Shown here: positions 26,920-35,953 of the stretch, one piece after another
Layout of the letters: each line of letters opens with the position of its first letter
Numbering within the stretch: position 1 is the first letter of the stretch
Assembly: GCF_012641475.1 (NCBI RefSeq)
Contig: NZ_JABAIL010000005.1
Location: forward strand, 372,001 to 436,000
Direction: 5' to 3'
Origin: Flammeovirga agarivorans
Lineage (GTDB): Bacteria > Bacteroidota > Bacteroidia > Cytophagales > Flammeovirgaceae
Length of the DNA: 64,000 nt
Made by a program: the position numbers and the translations under genes
Notes under the pieces: generated by a model
Told to the model about the DNA's origin: nothing
What the model saw: the letters and a program-made list of their open reading frames with translations, nothing else
Databases searched by the model: none

Positions 26920-28186
26920 ATACAGTTATTGTAAACATAGAGGTTTGTGGTTTATTAAAGGGCTGCTAACAGTGGTATTGTTGTGTGCACATACAGCACC
27001 AACATCTACAGAGAATGTTAGAAGACCATTCGTTGCCTATGATTTTATTCGTATGGATTTGAATAAACTACAATCATTTGGTGATACAACACTTTATTCA
27101 TTTTATAAAAAACTAGAACGCTTAGAAGAGAAAAAAGCTGGACAAGTTCATATTTTCCATTTAGGTGATTCACATATTCAAGCTGATTTCTTTTCAGGGT
27201 GGGTAAGAGAAAGATTTTATGAAGACCCTCGTTTTGACATGTCAGGACGAGGTTTCTTTTTTCCCTATAAGGCAGCTAAAACAAATAATCCTTATAGCTA
27301 TAAGGTGAATAAAATAGGTAGCTGGAAAGGACAAAGAGCATCTATTAGTTATCATAAATCCAATTGGGGACTTGCTGGAATAACAGCGTCTACAACAGAG
27401 AGTTTTGCAAGTTTAACAGTAGATTTTAGTGGAAATGAAGCCTATTCCTATAGAGGCAATATTGTTCAAGTTTTTTATGATGTGAATGATGGAACCCAGT
27501 TTAAACCTACTATTCAGCCTTTAAATCCTGCATCTTTAGAAAAAGTAGAATTATTTAATGATCATATTTCTTATGTATTTGATCGACCAATTTCGAAGTT
27601 TAGACTTGGTTTGAAAAAAGAGAAAGACTCTGCAATGAGATTTGACCTGAAAGGTTTTGGCGTACTAAATAATAAAGCACCCGGAATTGTATATAGTTCA
27701 TCAGGGGTAAACGGAGCCAAGGTAACTTCTTACTTAAGGTGTAAAACGATAAAAGAAGATCTTGCTGAAGTGAAGCCTGATATGATGGTGATTTCATTAG
27801 GAACAAATGATGCTTTTGTCGCTCCATTTAAGCCTCAAAGATTTTATGAAAATTATAAAAAACTAATTCAGCTGATTAGAGAGAACCAGCCTGACTTACC
27901 GATAATTCTGACGACTCCAGGTGATAATTTCAGAAACTCTAGATATTTAAATAAGGACAATGCTAGAGCAATAGAAATGATGTATAAATTAGCTCAAGAA
28001 GAACACCTAACAATTTGGGATTTCTACCATGTTATGGGAGGCCTCTCATCTATAGAGAAATGGAATGAGCTTTCTATGACCTCAAAAGACCGTGTACACT
28101 TAAGTAGACTTGGCTATCAATACCAAGGTGAATTATTCTACAGAGCATTAATTACAAATTACGATAGGTTTAAAACATCTCATTAG
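26903..28186 (+). CDS. Secreted or membrane-anchored SGNH/GDSL-family hydrolase
   Basis: The 427-residue product has an N-terminal hydrophobic segment (about 16-32) and an SGNH domain: block I IFHLGDSHIQAD (Ser90), block III SLGTNDAF and block V DRVHLSRLGY (Asp396, His399). It shares overall layout and the WDFYHVMGG-type C-terminal block with the preceding gene, so the pair arose by duplication. The first 17 nt overlap the upstream gene, supporting translational coupling. Activity on cell-wall or polysaccharide acetyl groups is inference. Confidence 0.85.
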   Translation: MLKPNKYSYCKHRGLWFIKGLLTVVLLCAHTAPTSTENVRRPFVAYDFIRMDLNKLQSFGDTTLYSFYKKLERLEEKKAGQVHIFHLGDSHIQADFFSGWVRERFYEDPRFDMSGRGFFFPYKAAKTNNPYSYKVNKIGSWKGQRASISYHKSNWGLAGITASTTESFASLTVDFSGNEAYSYRGNIVQVFYDVNDGTQFKPTIQPLNPASLEKVELFNDHISYVFDRPISKFRLGLKKEKDSAMRFDLKGFGVLNNKAPGIVYSSSGVNGAKVTSYLRCKTIKEDLAEVKPDMMVISLGTNDAFVAPFKPQRFYENYKKLIQLIRENQPDLPIILTTPGDNFRNSRYLNKDNARAIEMMYKLAQEEHLTIWDFYHVMGGLSSIEKWNELSMTSKDRVHLSRLGYQYQGELFYRALITNYDRFKTSH

Positions 28187-28525
28187 ATTAGATATATAAA
28201 ATGTATTATATATAATAATTACAACATTTTAACGTATACTTATATTCGTTTATCTATATAAGTGAATGAATATTCATTAATTAAAAACGTTTAAACTTCA
28301 AAAATATCATTGTAAATTTTTAATAATAAATGTGAATATTTTAATTTAAGTGTTATTTGCACACTGATTTATTTTATAAATATTTGCACTTTGCAGCTAT
28401 TGAATTTATAATTGTTCACAATTGTTATGTATGCATAACATTTTTTTATTCATTGACTTAAAACGAAAATAAGAAGTAAACCTTTTCAATCACGATTAGA
28501 CGCTTCATCTAACTTTAATTATTTA
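28187..28525. other. AT-rich intergenic region upstream of the FadL-like gene
   Basis: No gene. A weak hairpin AAAATGT (28198-28204) with ACATTTT (28224-28230) follows the SGNH pair but lacks a clean T-run. No exact TAnnTTTG box was found, although TATTTGC-like stretches occur near 28340-28400. The promoter of the FadL-like operon must lie here. Confidence 0.5.
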
Positions 28526-29788
28526 ATGAAAATCAGAAATCTACTAATTGCGTTGGCAGCCGTATGCATTTCATCTGCATCTTTTGCTAATGGATTCCAG
28601 GTGCTTTTGCAAGGAACAAAATCAGTGGGACGAGGAAATGTTGGTGTTGGTTTTAGACCTGACGGATCCAGCATCTTTTTTAACCCTGGTGCATTATCAT
28701 TTTTAGAAACAAGTACGGTTCAAGTAGGGTTTAACCCGGTATTCTCAAATATCTCTTATCGACCAACTGATGGTGCGACAAAGCATGCTTCAACTTCCCC
28801 AATGGGTACACCCTTCCAAGCGTATGGTGTATACAGACCATCTGCTGAATCACCTTGGGCATTTGGTTTAGGTGTATTTACTCCTTTCGGTTCGACAGTA
28901 TCGTACGAAGATGGTTGGACAGGAAGATATTCATTACAAGAAATTTCATTACAGGCGATTTATATCCAACCTACTGTTTCATACAGAATCAATGATATGA
29001 TTTCTGTGGGTGCAGGGGTTGATATTGTATCAGGTAGTGTTTCTTTCAAAAAGAGTGTTGCAGCATCTGGTGGTGATGTAGGGTTCGATATGGAAGGTAA
29101 TACGATTAAATATACTTTCAATGCAGGTGTTTTCTTACAACCAAGTGAGAAATTCACAGTAGGTTTAAATTACCGTCATGGTGTTGATATGTCAGTGGAA
29201 AGAGGCGATGCTTTCTTTGATGTACCTAATGCATTTATTGGTGAGCAATTATTCGGAGATAAATTTACAGCAGGTGAAAGATATAAAGCTGCTTTCGATG
29301 CGACTTTACCATTACCTAATACTTATGCAGTAGGTTTAGGTTTTTATCCAAATGAAAAGTTATCGATCGGTTTTGATGTTAGCTATGTAACATGGAGTGT
29401 TTACAAAGAATTAAAAGTTGAATTCCCTGACGGTGACTATGCTCCAATTGCATATGACAGAAGCTGGGAAGATTCTTGGATCTTTAACTTAGGTGCTGAT
29501 TATATGGTTACAGATGCTTTAACTGTTAGAGCGGGTGCTTATGTAGATACTACTCCTGTACCAGATGGTCACATGACTCCAGAGTCACCAGATGCTTTAT
29601 CAATTGGTACTTCAGTAGGACTTAGCTATATGTTTACAGAGAAATTCAGTGTTGATGCTGCATTCTTGTTTACGAATAAACAACAAAGAGAAAATATTGT
29701 ACCGACAGACAAAGATACTGGAGGTTTAAATGGAGTGTATAAGGCGACTGCTTATATCCCAAGTATTTCACTAAACTATAACTTCTAA
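28526..29788 (+). CDS. FadL/OmpP1/TodX-family outer-membrane transport protein
   Basis: The 420-residue product has a signal peptide (MKIRNLLIALAAVCISSASFA) and then the FadL hallmark start: NGFQVLLQGTKSVGRGNVGVG and SSIFFNPGALSFLE, which form the N-terminal hatch. The rest is barrel strands ending in Phe (ISLNYNF). The family imports long-chain fatty acids and other hydrophobic compounds through the outer membrane. It is followed after 26 nt by a lipoprotein SGNH hydrolase, a pairing that suggests ester cleavage at the surface and import of the released acyl chain (inference). Confidence 0.93.
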   Translation: MKIRNLLIALAAVCISSASFANGFQVLLQGTKSVGRGNVGVGFRPDGSSIFFNPGALSFLETSTVQVGFNPVFSNISYRPTDGATKHASTSPMGTPFQAYGVYRPSAESPWAFGLGVFTPFGSTVSYEDGWTGRYSLQEISLQAIYIQPTVSYRINDMISVGAGVDIVSGSVSFKKSVAASGGDVGFDMEGNTIKYTFNAGVFLQPSEKFTVGLNYRHGVDMSVERGDAFFDVPNAFIGEQLFGDKFTAGERYKAAFDATLPLPNTYAVGLGFYPNEKLSIGFDVSYVTWSVYKELKVEFPDGDYAPIAYDRSWEDSWIFNLGADYMVTDALTVRAGAYVDTTPVPDGHMTPESPDALSIGTSVGLSYMFTEKFSVDAAFLFTNKQQRENIVPTDKDTGGLNGVYKATAYIPSISLNYNF

Positions 29789-29814
29789 TCCATTACTCTA
29801 CAAAAGAAAAAGAA

Positions 29815-31563
29815 ATGATTTTTAATAAATATAGATCTATAATAGCAGCACTAGCTGTAGCTTTTTTAGCATCTTGTACAATAGAGGTGGATGATTTTCA
29901 ACCATCAGCAGGTACTGATGCTAGTGGCAATGCTGTTGACTTTACTACTTATGTAGCTCTTGGTAACTCGCTCACAGCTGGGTACACTGATGGAGCATGG
30001 GTAGCAAAAGCACAAGCTAATTCTTATCCTCAATTAATTGCAAATAGCTTACAATCTGTAAACTTAGGAGCAAACGGTTTTACTCAACCTTTAGTATCAA
30101 ATTCAAGTAAAGCATACTTTGGAACACAACTAGTATTAACTAATGCTGGACCAAGCGCTTTACCAACAATTGATGTGGATGGTGCAAGAGCATCAGATAA
30201 TATTACACCTGGTACTTATCACAATATGGCTGTACCTGGTATCAGAGCTGTAGATATGGCGGTACCTGGTTACGGTGTAGCAAATCCTTTATTTGGATAT
30301 TTCTCTTCTGAAGCTACGGCTACTGTATTGAATGATGCAGCAGCAGCTAATGCAACTTTCTTCTCAGTTTGGTTAGGAGCAAATGATGTGTTAGGCTTTG
30401 CAACGTCAGGTGGATCTTTAGGTTCAAATGATATTTTACAAGCGACTGCGATCACTCCAGTAGAGACTTACAAAGCGGCGATGACTCAAGTTTTTGAGAC
30501 AATGTCAGCAAACGGTGCAAATGGTGTAATTCTAAATATTCCAAATATCATGGAAGCTGCACTGTTTAATTTTATGCCTTCAAATTTAGAAGGAGTTATA
30601 GCTTTGGCAGGACTTGAATTTTCTGAAAGCGTATTGACTTTGGTGAATGGATTTATGGCGTCAACAATTGGAGATGCGAAAAACCCTACAATTACAGCTG
30701 TAGCAACACCTAGTATTGATCCAGGAAATGGAGAGTTAATCAATGCAGTAGCAGCAGCGGCGGCAACGGCACCTTCAATAGATAAAGATCCAAATGTACC
30801 ATCAGATCTTGCTTACACTGTAATATTCTTACAGTTAACTACAGATCCTGAGAATCCATTATCACCAGCTGATGCTATGACTTATTTAGCTTCTGTTGAA
30901 GGACAAACTCAAATTGCAGGTTTTGTTGGTTTAGGTTTAAATATTACTTGGGCTCAAATGAATGCAGAGCAAGCTATTGCAGATTCTGATTCATATATGC
31001 AAGAACAAGGTACATATCCAGTATTTACAATGGAGTCTAATCAAATGCCTTATTATGACGCAACTTCTCCAACTGGTATGAGACAATCTGAAGTAGGAAC
31101 GAAATTTACTTTAACTGCTCAAGGAAAAATTACTGCTTTAGTAGGTGTAATCGTTGGTGGAGGTGATCTTCCTGAAGATTTACAAGAAGTACTACCTGTA
31201 CCTGCGAACGGTGAAGCTTTAATTGCTTCAGACGTTGAAGCTGTTGAAACTGCAATTGGAGAATACAATGAGTTCTTAAAATCAGAAGCTGATGCTCGTG
31301 GTTTTGCTTATGTTGATACAAGATCAATTATGCATGAGGCAGTAACAGGTATTATCATCGATGGTGTTACTTACACTACTGAATATTTATCAGGTAACTT
31401 ATTCTCATTAGATGGTGCACACCTTACTCAGAGAGGTTATGCTGTGATTGCGAATTACACAATCGAAGCAATCAACAATAAATATGGAGCTAAAATTCCA
31501 ACAGTTCAACAAAACGATTACCCTGTAGTAGAGGAAACAGCAGTTCCTGCTCCTGCTAATTAA
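29815..31563 (+). CDS. SGNH/GDSL-family lipoprotein (esterase-like)
   Basis: The 582-residue product has a lipoprotein signal with lipobox LASC (Cys21). The catalytic set is complete: ALGNSLTAGYTDG (Ser52), VWLGANDVLG (Gly188, Asn190) and LDGAHLTQRGY (Asp533, His536). It belongs to the large lipoprotein SGNH group often found beside FadL-like porins in Bacteroidota. It is 26 nt downstream of the FadL-like gene and upstream of a clear terminator. A catalytically dead paralogue follows. Lipase or esterase activity is likely; substrate unknown. Confidence 0.88.
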   Translation: MIFNKYRSIIAALAVAFLASCTIEVDDFQPSAGTDASGNAVDFTTYVALGNSLTAGYTDGAWVAKAQANSYPQLIANSLQSVNLGANGFTQPLVSNSSKAYFGTQLVLTNAGPSALPTIDVDGARASDNITPGTYHNMAVPGIRAVDMAVPGYGVANPLFGYFSSEATATVLNDAAAANATFFSVWLGANDVLGFATSGGSLGSNDILQATAITPVETYKAAMTQVFETMSANGANGVILNIPNIMEAALFNFMPSNLEGVIALAGLEFSESVLTLVNGFMASTIGDAKNPTITAVATPSIDPGNGELINAVAAAAATAPSIDKDPNVPSDLAYTVIFLQLTTDPENPLSPADAMTYLASVEGQTQIAGFVGLGLNITWAQMNAEQAIADSDSYMQEQGTYPVFTMESNQMPYYDATSPTGMRQSEVGTKFTLTAQGKITALVGVIVGGGDLPEDLQEVLPVPANGEALIASDVEAVETAIGEYNEFLKSEADARGFAYVDTRSIMHEAVTGIIIDGVTYTTEYLSGNLFSLDGAHLTQRGYAVIANYTIEAINNKYGAKIPTVQQNDYPVVEETAVPAPAN

Positions 31564-31618
31564 TCTTAATGATTGTTGAAAATTAAACAATAAGAAGTAA
31601 AAATATTTACTTTTATGG

Positions 31619-31660
31619 AAAACCTACCTTATTACAATAGTAATGATGGTAGGTTTTTTA
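31619..31660 (+). terminator. Terminator after the FadL-SGNH operon
   Basis: AAAACCTACC (31619-31628) and GGTAGGTTTT (31648-31657), perfect 10 bp, followed by further T's. Confidence 0.87.
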
Positions 31661-31719
31661 TATTTATTGCTGATTATGAGTGTGTTGTTGAAATCACTCA
31701 AACAAAATAGAAACAAAAA

Positions 31720-33792
31720 ATGAGATACTCTTTACGATCAACTATCATTATTTTATCAACCATTATCCTATCAATTTCCTGTGCGACTAAAGATGAGAAT
31801 GAAAATATTACCGATTCAGGGACTACTCGTATAGGAACACCTATTAGTTATTCAAGGTTTGTAGCACTTGGCGATGGTGTAACTGCTGGATTACAAGACA
31901 ATGTGTGGTATAAAGAAGCACAAGATAATTCTGTAGCAGGAATCTTTTCACAGGTGATTTCTCAAAATAATTTAGGACCTGAAATCATTAACCCTGAGGT
32001 GACAACACAAGGAACAGGTATACCTGCAGAAGATTCAACGGAAGCGATAAGATATTCTAAGGGTTCATGGATTATGGGAGAAGCTAGGATTCTTTCTGAA
32101 AATGTCCCTTCTATTATAGGTACAACAGCTTCAGGAGAAGGTTTTACCAATATTTCTGTAATTGGAGCCAAGTTTAATGATTTTACTATACCAAGCTATA
32201 AAACTGAAAATCCATATTTTGCATATTTTTCTTCTTCAGATACAGCATCAATGTTTGGTACTGTTGTCAATTTAGATCCCACTTTTACTTTAATATCAGC
32301 CGGACGTCGAGATATTTTGGATTATGCGATCCACAAATACACAGATCAGGATTTAGAATTACCTGATGCCAGTCAATTAGGAATTCAGTTGGAAAATATG
32401 GCGTTACCATTATCTGATCAGAAAGGTGGAGCAATGATAGGTATTGATTTTATTAATGAGATACCATTTTTTAATCATATGAGAAACTCATTAGAGCTGA
32501 CAGAAGAAACTGCGACAGCTTTAAATAATGGAATTGATGAAATTGCATCAGGAGCTATTGTTTTTCTTTTGGATTCAATAAGAAGTTCAGTCACTCAGCC
32601 TGTAGCAGAAGAATACCTTAGGGATGAGTTTATTTTACCAATTTTAGTCAATGGGTGGGATGGAGAATTAGGAATAGCTGCTATCAATACTTGTAATGGG
32701 TATGATATGACCGAACCAGGAATAAATAAAGAACAATTACCCCTGAAACCTTCAGTAGATGATTATCCGTCTAGTTGTTCTTATATTCAAGATACTCTGG
32801 CGTACAACTTAGTCTATAATAAAACTTTTTATACTACTAATTGGGGAAGGAGAGTAAATGTGGTGACAGTACCATTAGCAGCTCCAACAGCAAGAACACA
32901 GACGGCACTTCCTGCAAATCAACAATTGATAGCAGATTATATTTTCGCAGGTATCACAAGAGATTGGGTAACTGATTTTGAAACAGATTCTGCATCTACA
33001 GTAAATGCAATTATGTCTTCTGATCCATTAGAAATTATGGTGATTGAGACAGCATTCAAAATGTCAATAGATCAATTACTGATGATGTTTATCGATAATG
33101 ATCAGGTTACTGGAATTATTTCTAATCAATTATATAAAATAGTACTGAACAATGTGGAAGGAACGCTAACTCCAGAAAGCTTGGAAGATGCGATTGATGA
33201 ATCGATTGGTACTATTGTCGTAGCATTATTAGATGTGCTAAGAGGAAATCAATATTTTCCAGAGTTTGTTGCAGGCACCAACCCGTTTATTGTGTTGGAC
33301 CCTACCTCACCAACCAGAATGAGACAGTTGGAAGTAGGAGATAAGATCATGCTGCCATATGCTAATGTTTATGCTGACTTAAGATCATTATTAACATCAA
33401 TAATTTCGAATGGTGGTTTGCCTGCTGATTTTACGGTATCTACATTGTTGGACCTTTTTCCAACTGCAGATATGGTTTATGATGTTAATACACAAGAAGA
33501 AGTTGCTCAAGCGGTGCAAGAATATAATTTAGCAATTAGTAGTGCAGCTAAATCGGTCAATTGGGCATATGTCGATGTGGCATCGATTTCAACTAGATTA
33601 TTAACTGGCTATAAACAAGATGGAAACACATTTACCACGGAATATAGATCTGGAAACTTTTATTCTATGGATGGGCTAAGTTATACATCTTCAGCGAATG
33701 CAATTATTGTAAATGAGCTTATTGATAAGCTGAATACTTTATATAGATCTACCTTACCAAAGGTGAAAACTAACGAGTATACAAGGAATTAA
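31720..33792 (+). CDS. SGNH-fold lipoprotein lacking catalytic residues (predicted pseudoenzyme)
   Basis: The 690-residue lipoprotein (lipobox ISC, Cys21) is a paralogue of the preceding SGNH lipoprotein. They share the start FVALGDGVTAGLQDNVW versus YVALGNSLTAGYTDGAW and the shared motif SPTRMRQLEVGDK versus SPTGMRQSEVGTK. The nucleophile Ser is Gly53, block III GAND is GRRD (Arg197 for Asn) and block V DGAH is DGLS (Ser654 for His). Only the Asp remains. The frame is intact and long, so this is not a decayed pseudogene. It may be a binding or scaffold protein. It sits in its own unit between two terminators. Confidence 0.85.
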   Translation: MRYSLRSTIIILSTIILSISCATKDENENITDSGTTRIGTPISYSRFVALGDGVTAGLQDNVWYKEAQDNSVAGIFSQVISQNNLGPEIINPEVTTQGTGIPAEDSTEAIRYSKGSWIMGEARILSENVPSIIGTTASGEGFTNISVIGAKFNDFTIPSYKTENPYFAYFSSSDTASMFGTVVNLDPTFTLISAGRRDILDYAIHKYTDQDLELPDASQLGIQLENMALPLSDQKGGAMIGIDFINEIPFFNHMRNSLELTEETATALNNGIDEIASGAIVFLLDSIRSSVTQPVAEEYLRDEFILPILVNGWDGELGIAAINTCNGYDMTEPGINKEQLPLKPSVDDYPSSCSYIQDTLAYNLVYNKTFYTTNWGRRVNVVTVPLAAPTARTQTALPANQQLIADYIFAGITRDWVTDFETDSASTVNAIMSSDPLEIMVIETAFKMSIDQLLMMFIDNDQVTGIISNQLYKIVLNNVEGTLTPESLEDAIDESIGTIVVALLDVLRGNQYFPEFVAGTNPFIVLDPTSPTRMRQLEVGDKIMLPYANVYADLRSLLTSIISNGGLPADFTVSTLLDLFPTADMVYDVNTQEEVAQAVQEYNLAISSAAKSVNWAYVDVASISTRLLTGYKQDGNTFTTEYRSGNFYSMDGLSYTSSANAIIVNELIDKLNTLYRSTLPKVKTNEYTRN

Positions 33793-33827
33793 CATTTATA
33801 ATACATAAGTTTTGTAATGATATTAAT

Positions 33828-33866
33828 AAAGCTGCGGTCTTTTCAATAAGAACGTAGCTTTTTTTG
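33828..33866 (+). terminator. Terminator after the SGNH pseudoenzyme gene
   Basis: AAAGCTGCGGTCTT and AAGAACGTAGCTTT (33828-33861, with mismatch/wobble) followed by TTTTT. Confidence 0.75.
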
Positions 33867-34078
33867 ATGTTCATTTTGTACTTTTGCTCAAGGTTGGTTT
33901 TAATATTGTAAAACAATTAAAGAGAACTAAAGAATTTTGGTCGTTTTATTATTTTGTCTTACAGGATTATAGATACTAAAACTTAGTTGTGTGGAAAATT
34001 TTCAAAACATACTTATCTCATAAATATCATCAACTGCAGTTTAATTCGCATAGATTTTTTAGCGCACTGAAGTATTAA

Positions 34079-35878
34079 ATGGCAAAACATAAGCTGATAG
34101 AAAAACTATTTAATCTTAGAAGATTACATCTGTCCGATAGAAATTTCATTCTAATTGTCAGTAGCATGGTAGGTATTGCCTCTGGCTTTGCTGCCGTTCT
34201 TCTAAAATTATCAGTACATCATATTCATGATCATATTACGCATGTCAACTTTGCGGAAAATTGGGGATTACTATTGTTTCCAATTCTTGGATTGATCATT
34301 ACGACGATTATTGCAAAAACGCTTTATAAAGAGAGTAGTGTAGGACATGCCATTACAGATATTCTCCATGATATATTTAAAAACAATAGTAACATTGGTA
34401 AAAGTAAGATGTACTCTCGTATAGTTACATCTATGTTTACTGTTGGTTTTGGTGGTTCTGTTGGATTAGAGTCTCCGATTGTATTAACAGGTGGAGCGAT
34501 CGGTTCAAATATTGGTCAGTCGTTTTTATTAGATTATAAAACAAAGACTTTGATGATTGGCTGTGGAACGGCAGGGGTTATCTCAGCGATATTTAATGCA
34601 CCAATCACAGGGTTAATTTTTAGTATTGAGGTGATTTTGACAGGAGTTTCTGTTGCCAATTTTGTACCTCTACTTATATCATCTGTGAGTGCAGCAATCG
34701 TTTCGTCTTTATTGGTTGGTGAGGAAGTATTGTTCTCATTCAAAATTGTAGAGGCCTTTCAAGCACATCATATTCCATTTTATATTGTACTAGGTGTTGT
34801 AGCTGGTTTTATGTCGATTTATTTTAATCAGACATTACACCAAATGGAACATTTAATGGAAGAGAGATTTCCTAACAGATACAGAAGAGCATTAGTCGGA
34901 GGTGGTCTTTTATCAATCTTTATATTCATTTTTCCGCCAATTTATGGGGAAGGGTACGAATCCATAAAAGCCCTTCTAAATGGTGAAGAACATAGCTTGT
35001 TAGTGAGAGCAGAATTGTTCGAGTCATTAATACCTAATACAAAAGCTTGGCTTTTCTTGGCTTATATCATTATGGTGTTATTTGCTAAAGTAATTGGTGC
35101 TTCGTTAACGCTTTCTTCTGGAGGAGCCGGTGGTACATTTGGACCTGCCTTAGTGATTGGAGGTTTGACAGGTTTTGCTTTTGCTAGATTAGTTAATTTG
35201 TTAGGTTTGGCAGAATTACATGAATCTCATTTTATCTTAGTTGGTATGAGTGGTGTACTATGTGGTGTAGTTTATGCTCCACTTACAGCAATTTTCTTAA
35301 TCGCAGAAATTACAGGAGGATATACACTATTTGTTCCTCTGATGTTAGTGTCAGCCATTGCTTATACTACAGTAAGTGTTGTTAATCCTGACGCTCCTCA
35401 TGTGAGTACATTAAAAGCAAGAGGAGAATATTTGAAAGGCGATAGAGATATGCAGGTATTGGACCGATTAAACATTAATAAACTAATCGAAACCAATTTT
35501 GTGACTGTACCTGTAAAAGGTTATTTAAGTGACTTAGTAGAAGCAATTAGTGTAAGTAAACGTTCTGTTTTCCCTGTTGTTAATGATAAAGGAAGGTTGA
35601 AGGGAATTATCACCTTAGATCAAGTAAGAGAAATTATGTTTGATCAAGAGCAACAACAGAAAGTTAAGATAGAGAACGTAATGATGCAAGCACCTGATGT
35701 AGTCTATTACGGAGAAAGAATGCAAACAGTAATGCGTAAATTTGAGAAGGAAGATGCTTGGAATTTACCTGTTATTGATGAAGATAAAGTATATGTAGGC
35801 ATGGTTTCTAAATCAAGAATATTCAGTGTTTACAGAAAGCAACTACAACGTCTTAATAAAGAGTGGGTAGGTAACTAA
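34079..35878 (+). CDS. ClC-family chloride channel/antiporter with CBS domains
   Basis: The 599-residue membrane protein has the ClC core of hydrophobic helices (about 20-440) and two C-terminal CBS domains (about 465-590). Seen: FGGSVGLESPIV with the gating Glu131, GGAGGTFGPALVIGG (the GxFxP region), and GVVYAPLTAIFLIAEITGGY. The usual GSGIP selectivity-filter motif is replaced by a SSVGHA-type sequence, as in some bacterial ClC subfamilies lacking the filter Ser. Whether it is a channel or a chloride/proton exchanger, or prefers another anion such as fluoride, cannot be told. CBS domains probably sense adenine nucleotides. Confidence 0.93.
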   Translation: MAKHKLIEKLFNLRRLHLSDRNFILIVSSMVGIASGFAAVLLKLSVHHIHDHITHVNFAENWGLLLFPILGLIITTIIAKTLYKESSVGHAITDILHDIFKNNSNIGKSKMYSRIVTSMFTVGFGGSVGLESPIVLTGGAIGSNIGQSFLLDYKTKTLMIGCGTAGVISAIFNAPITGLIFSIEVILTGVSVANFVPLLISSVSAAIVSSLLVGEEVLFSFKIVEAFQAHHIPFYIVLGVVAGFMSIYFNQTLHQMEHLMEERFPNRYRRALVGGGLLSIFIFIFPPIYGEGYESIKALLNGEEHSLLVRAELFESLIPNTKAWLFLAYIIMVLFAKVIGASLTLSSGGAGGTFGPALVIGGLTGFAFARLVNLLGLAELHESHFILVGMSGVLCGVVYAPLTAIFLIAEITGGYTLFVPLMLVSAIAYTTVSVVNPDAPHVSTLKARGEYLKGDRDMQVLDRLNINKLIETNFVTVPVKGYLSDLVEAISVSKRSVFPVVNDKGRLKGIITLDQVREIMFDQEQQQKVKIENVMMQAPDVVYYGERMQTVMRKFEKEDAWNLPVIDEDKVYVGMVSKSRIFSVYRKQLQRLNKEWVGN

Positions 35879-35898
35879 CAAAACATTTCATTAAAATA

Positions 35899-35930
35899 TT
35901 GAAGATAAATACACCATCTTCCTATTTTTG
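35899..35930 (+). promoter_or_regulatory. Bacteroidota-type promoter of the tandem-repeat gene
   Basis: TTG (35899-35901), 21-nt spacer, TATTTTTG (35923-35930). It fits TTG-N17-23-TAnnTTTG. Transcription should start near 35937, which makes the GTG at 35930 unusable as a start codon and supports the ATG at 35954. Confidence 0.65.
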
Positions 35931-35953
35931 TGACAGACTTTAATAAATATACT

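Noticed and set aside
31720-33792. Calling the SGNH paralogue a pseudogene
   Set aside because: There are no frameshifts or internal stops, the lipobox is intact and the length exceeds that of the active paralogue.
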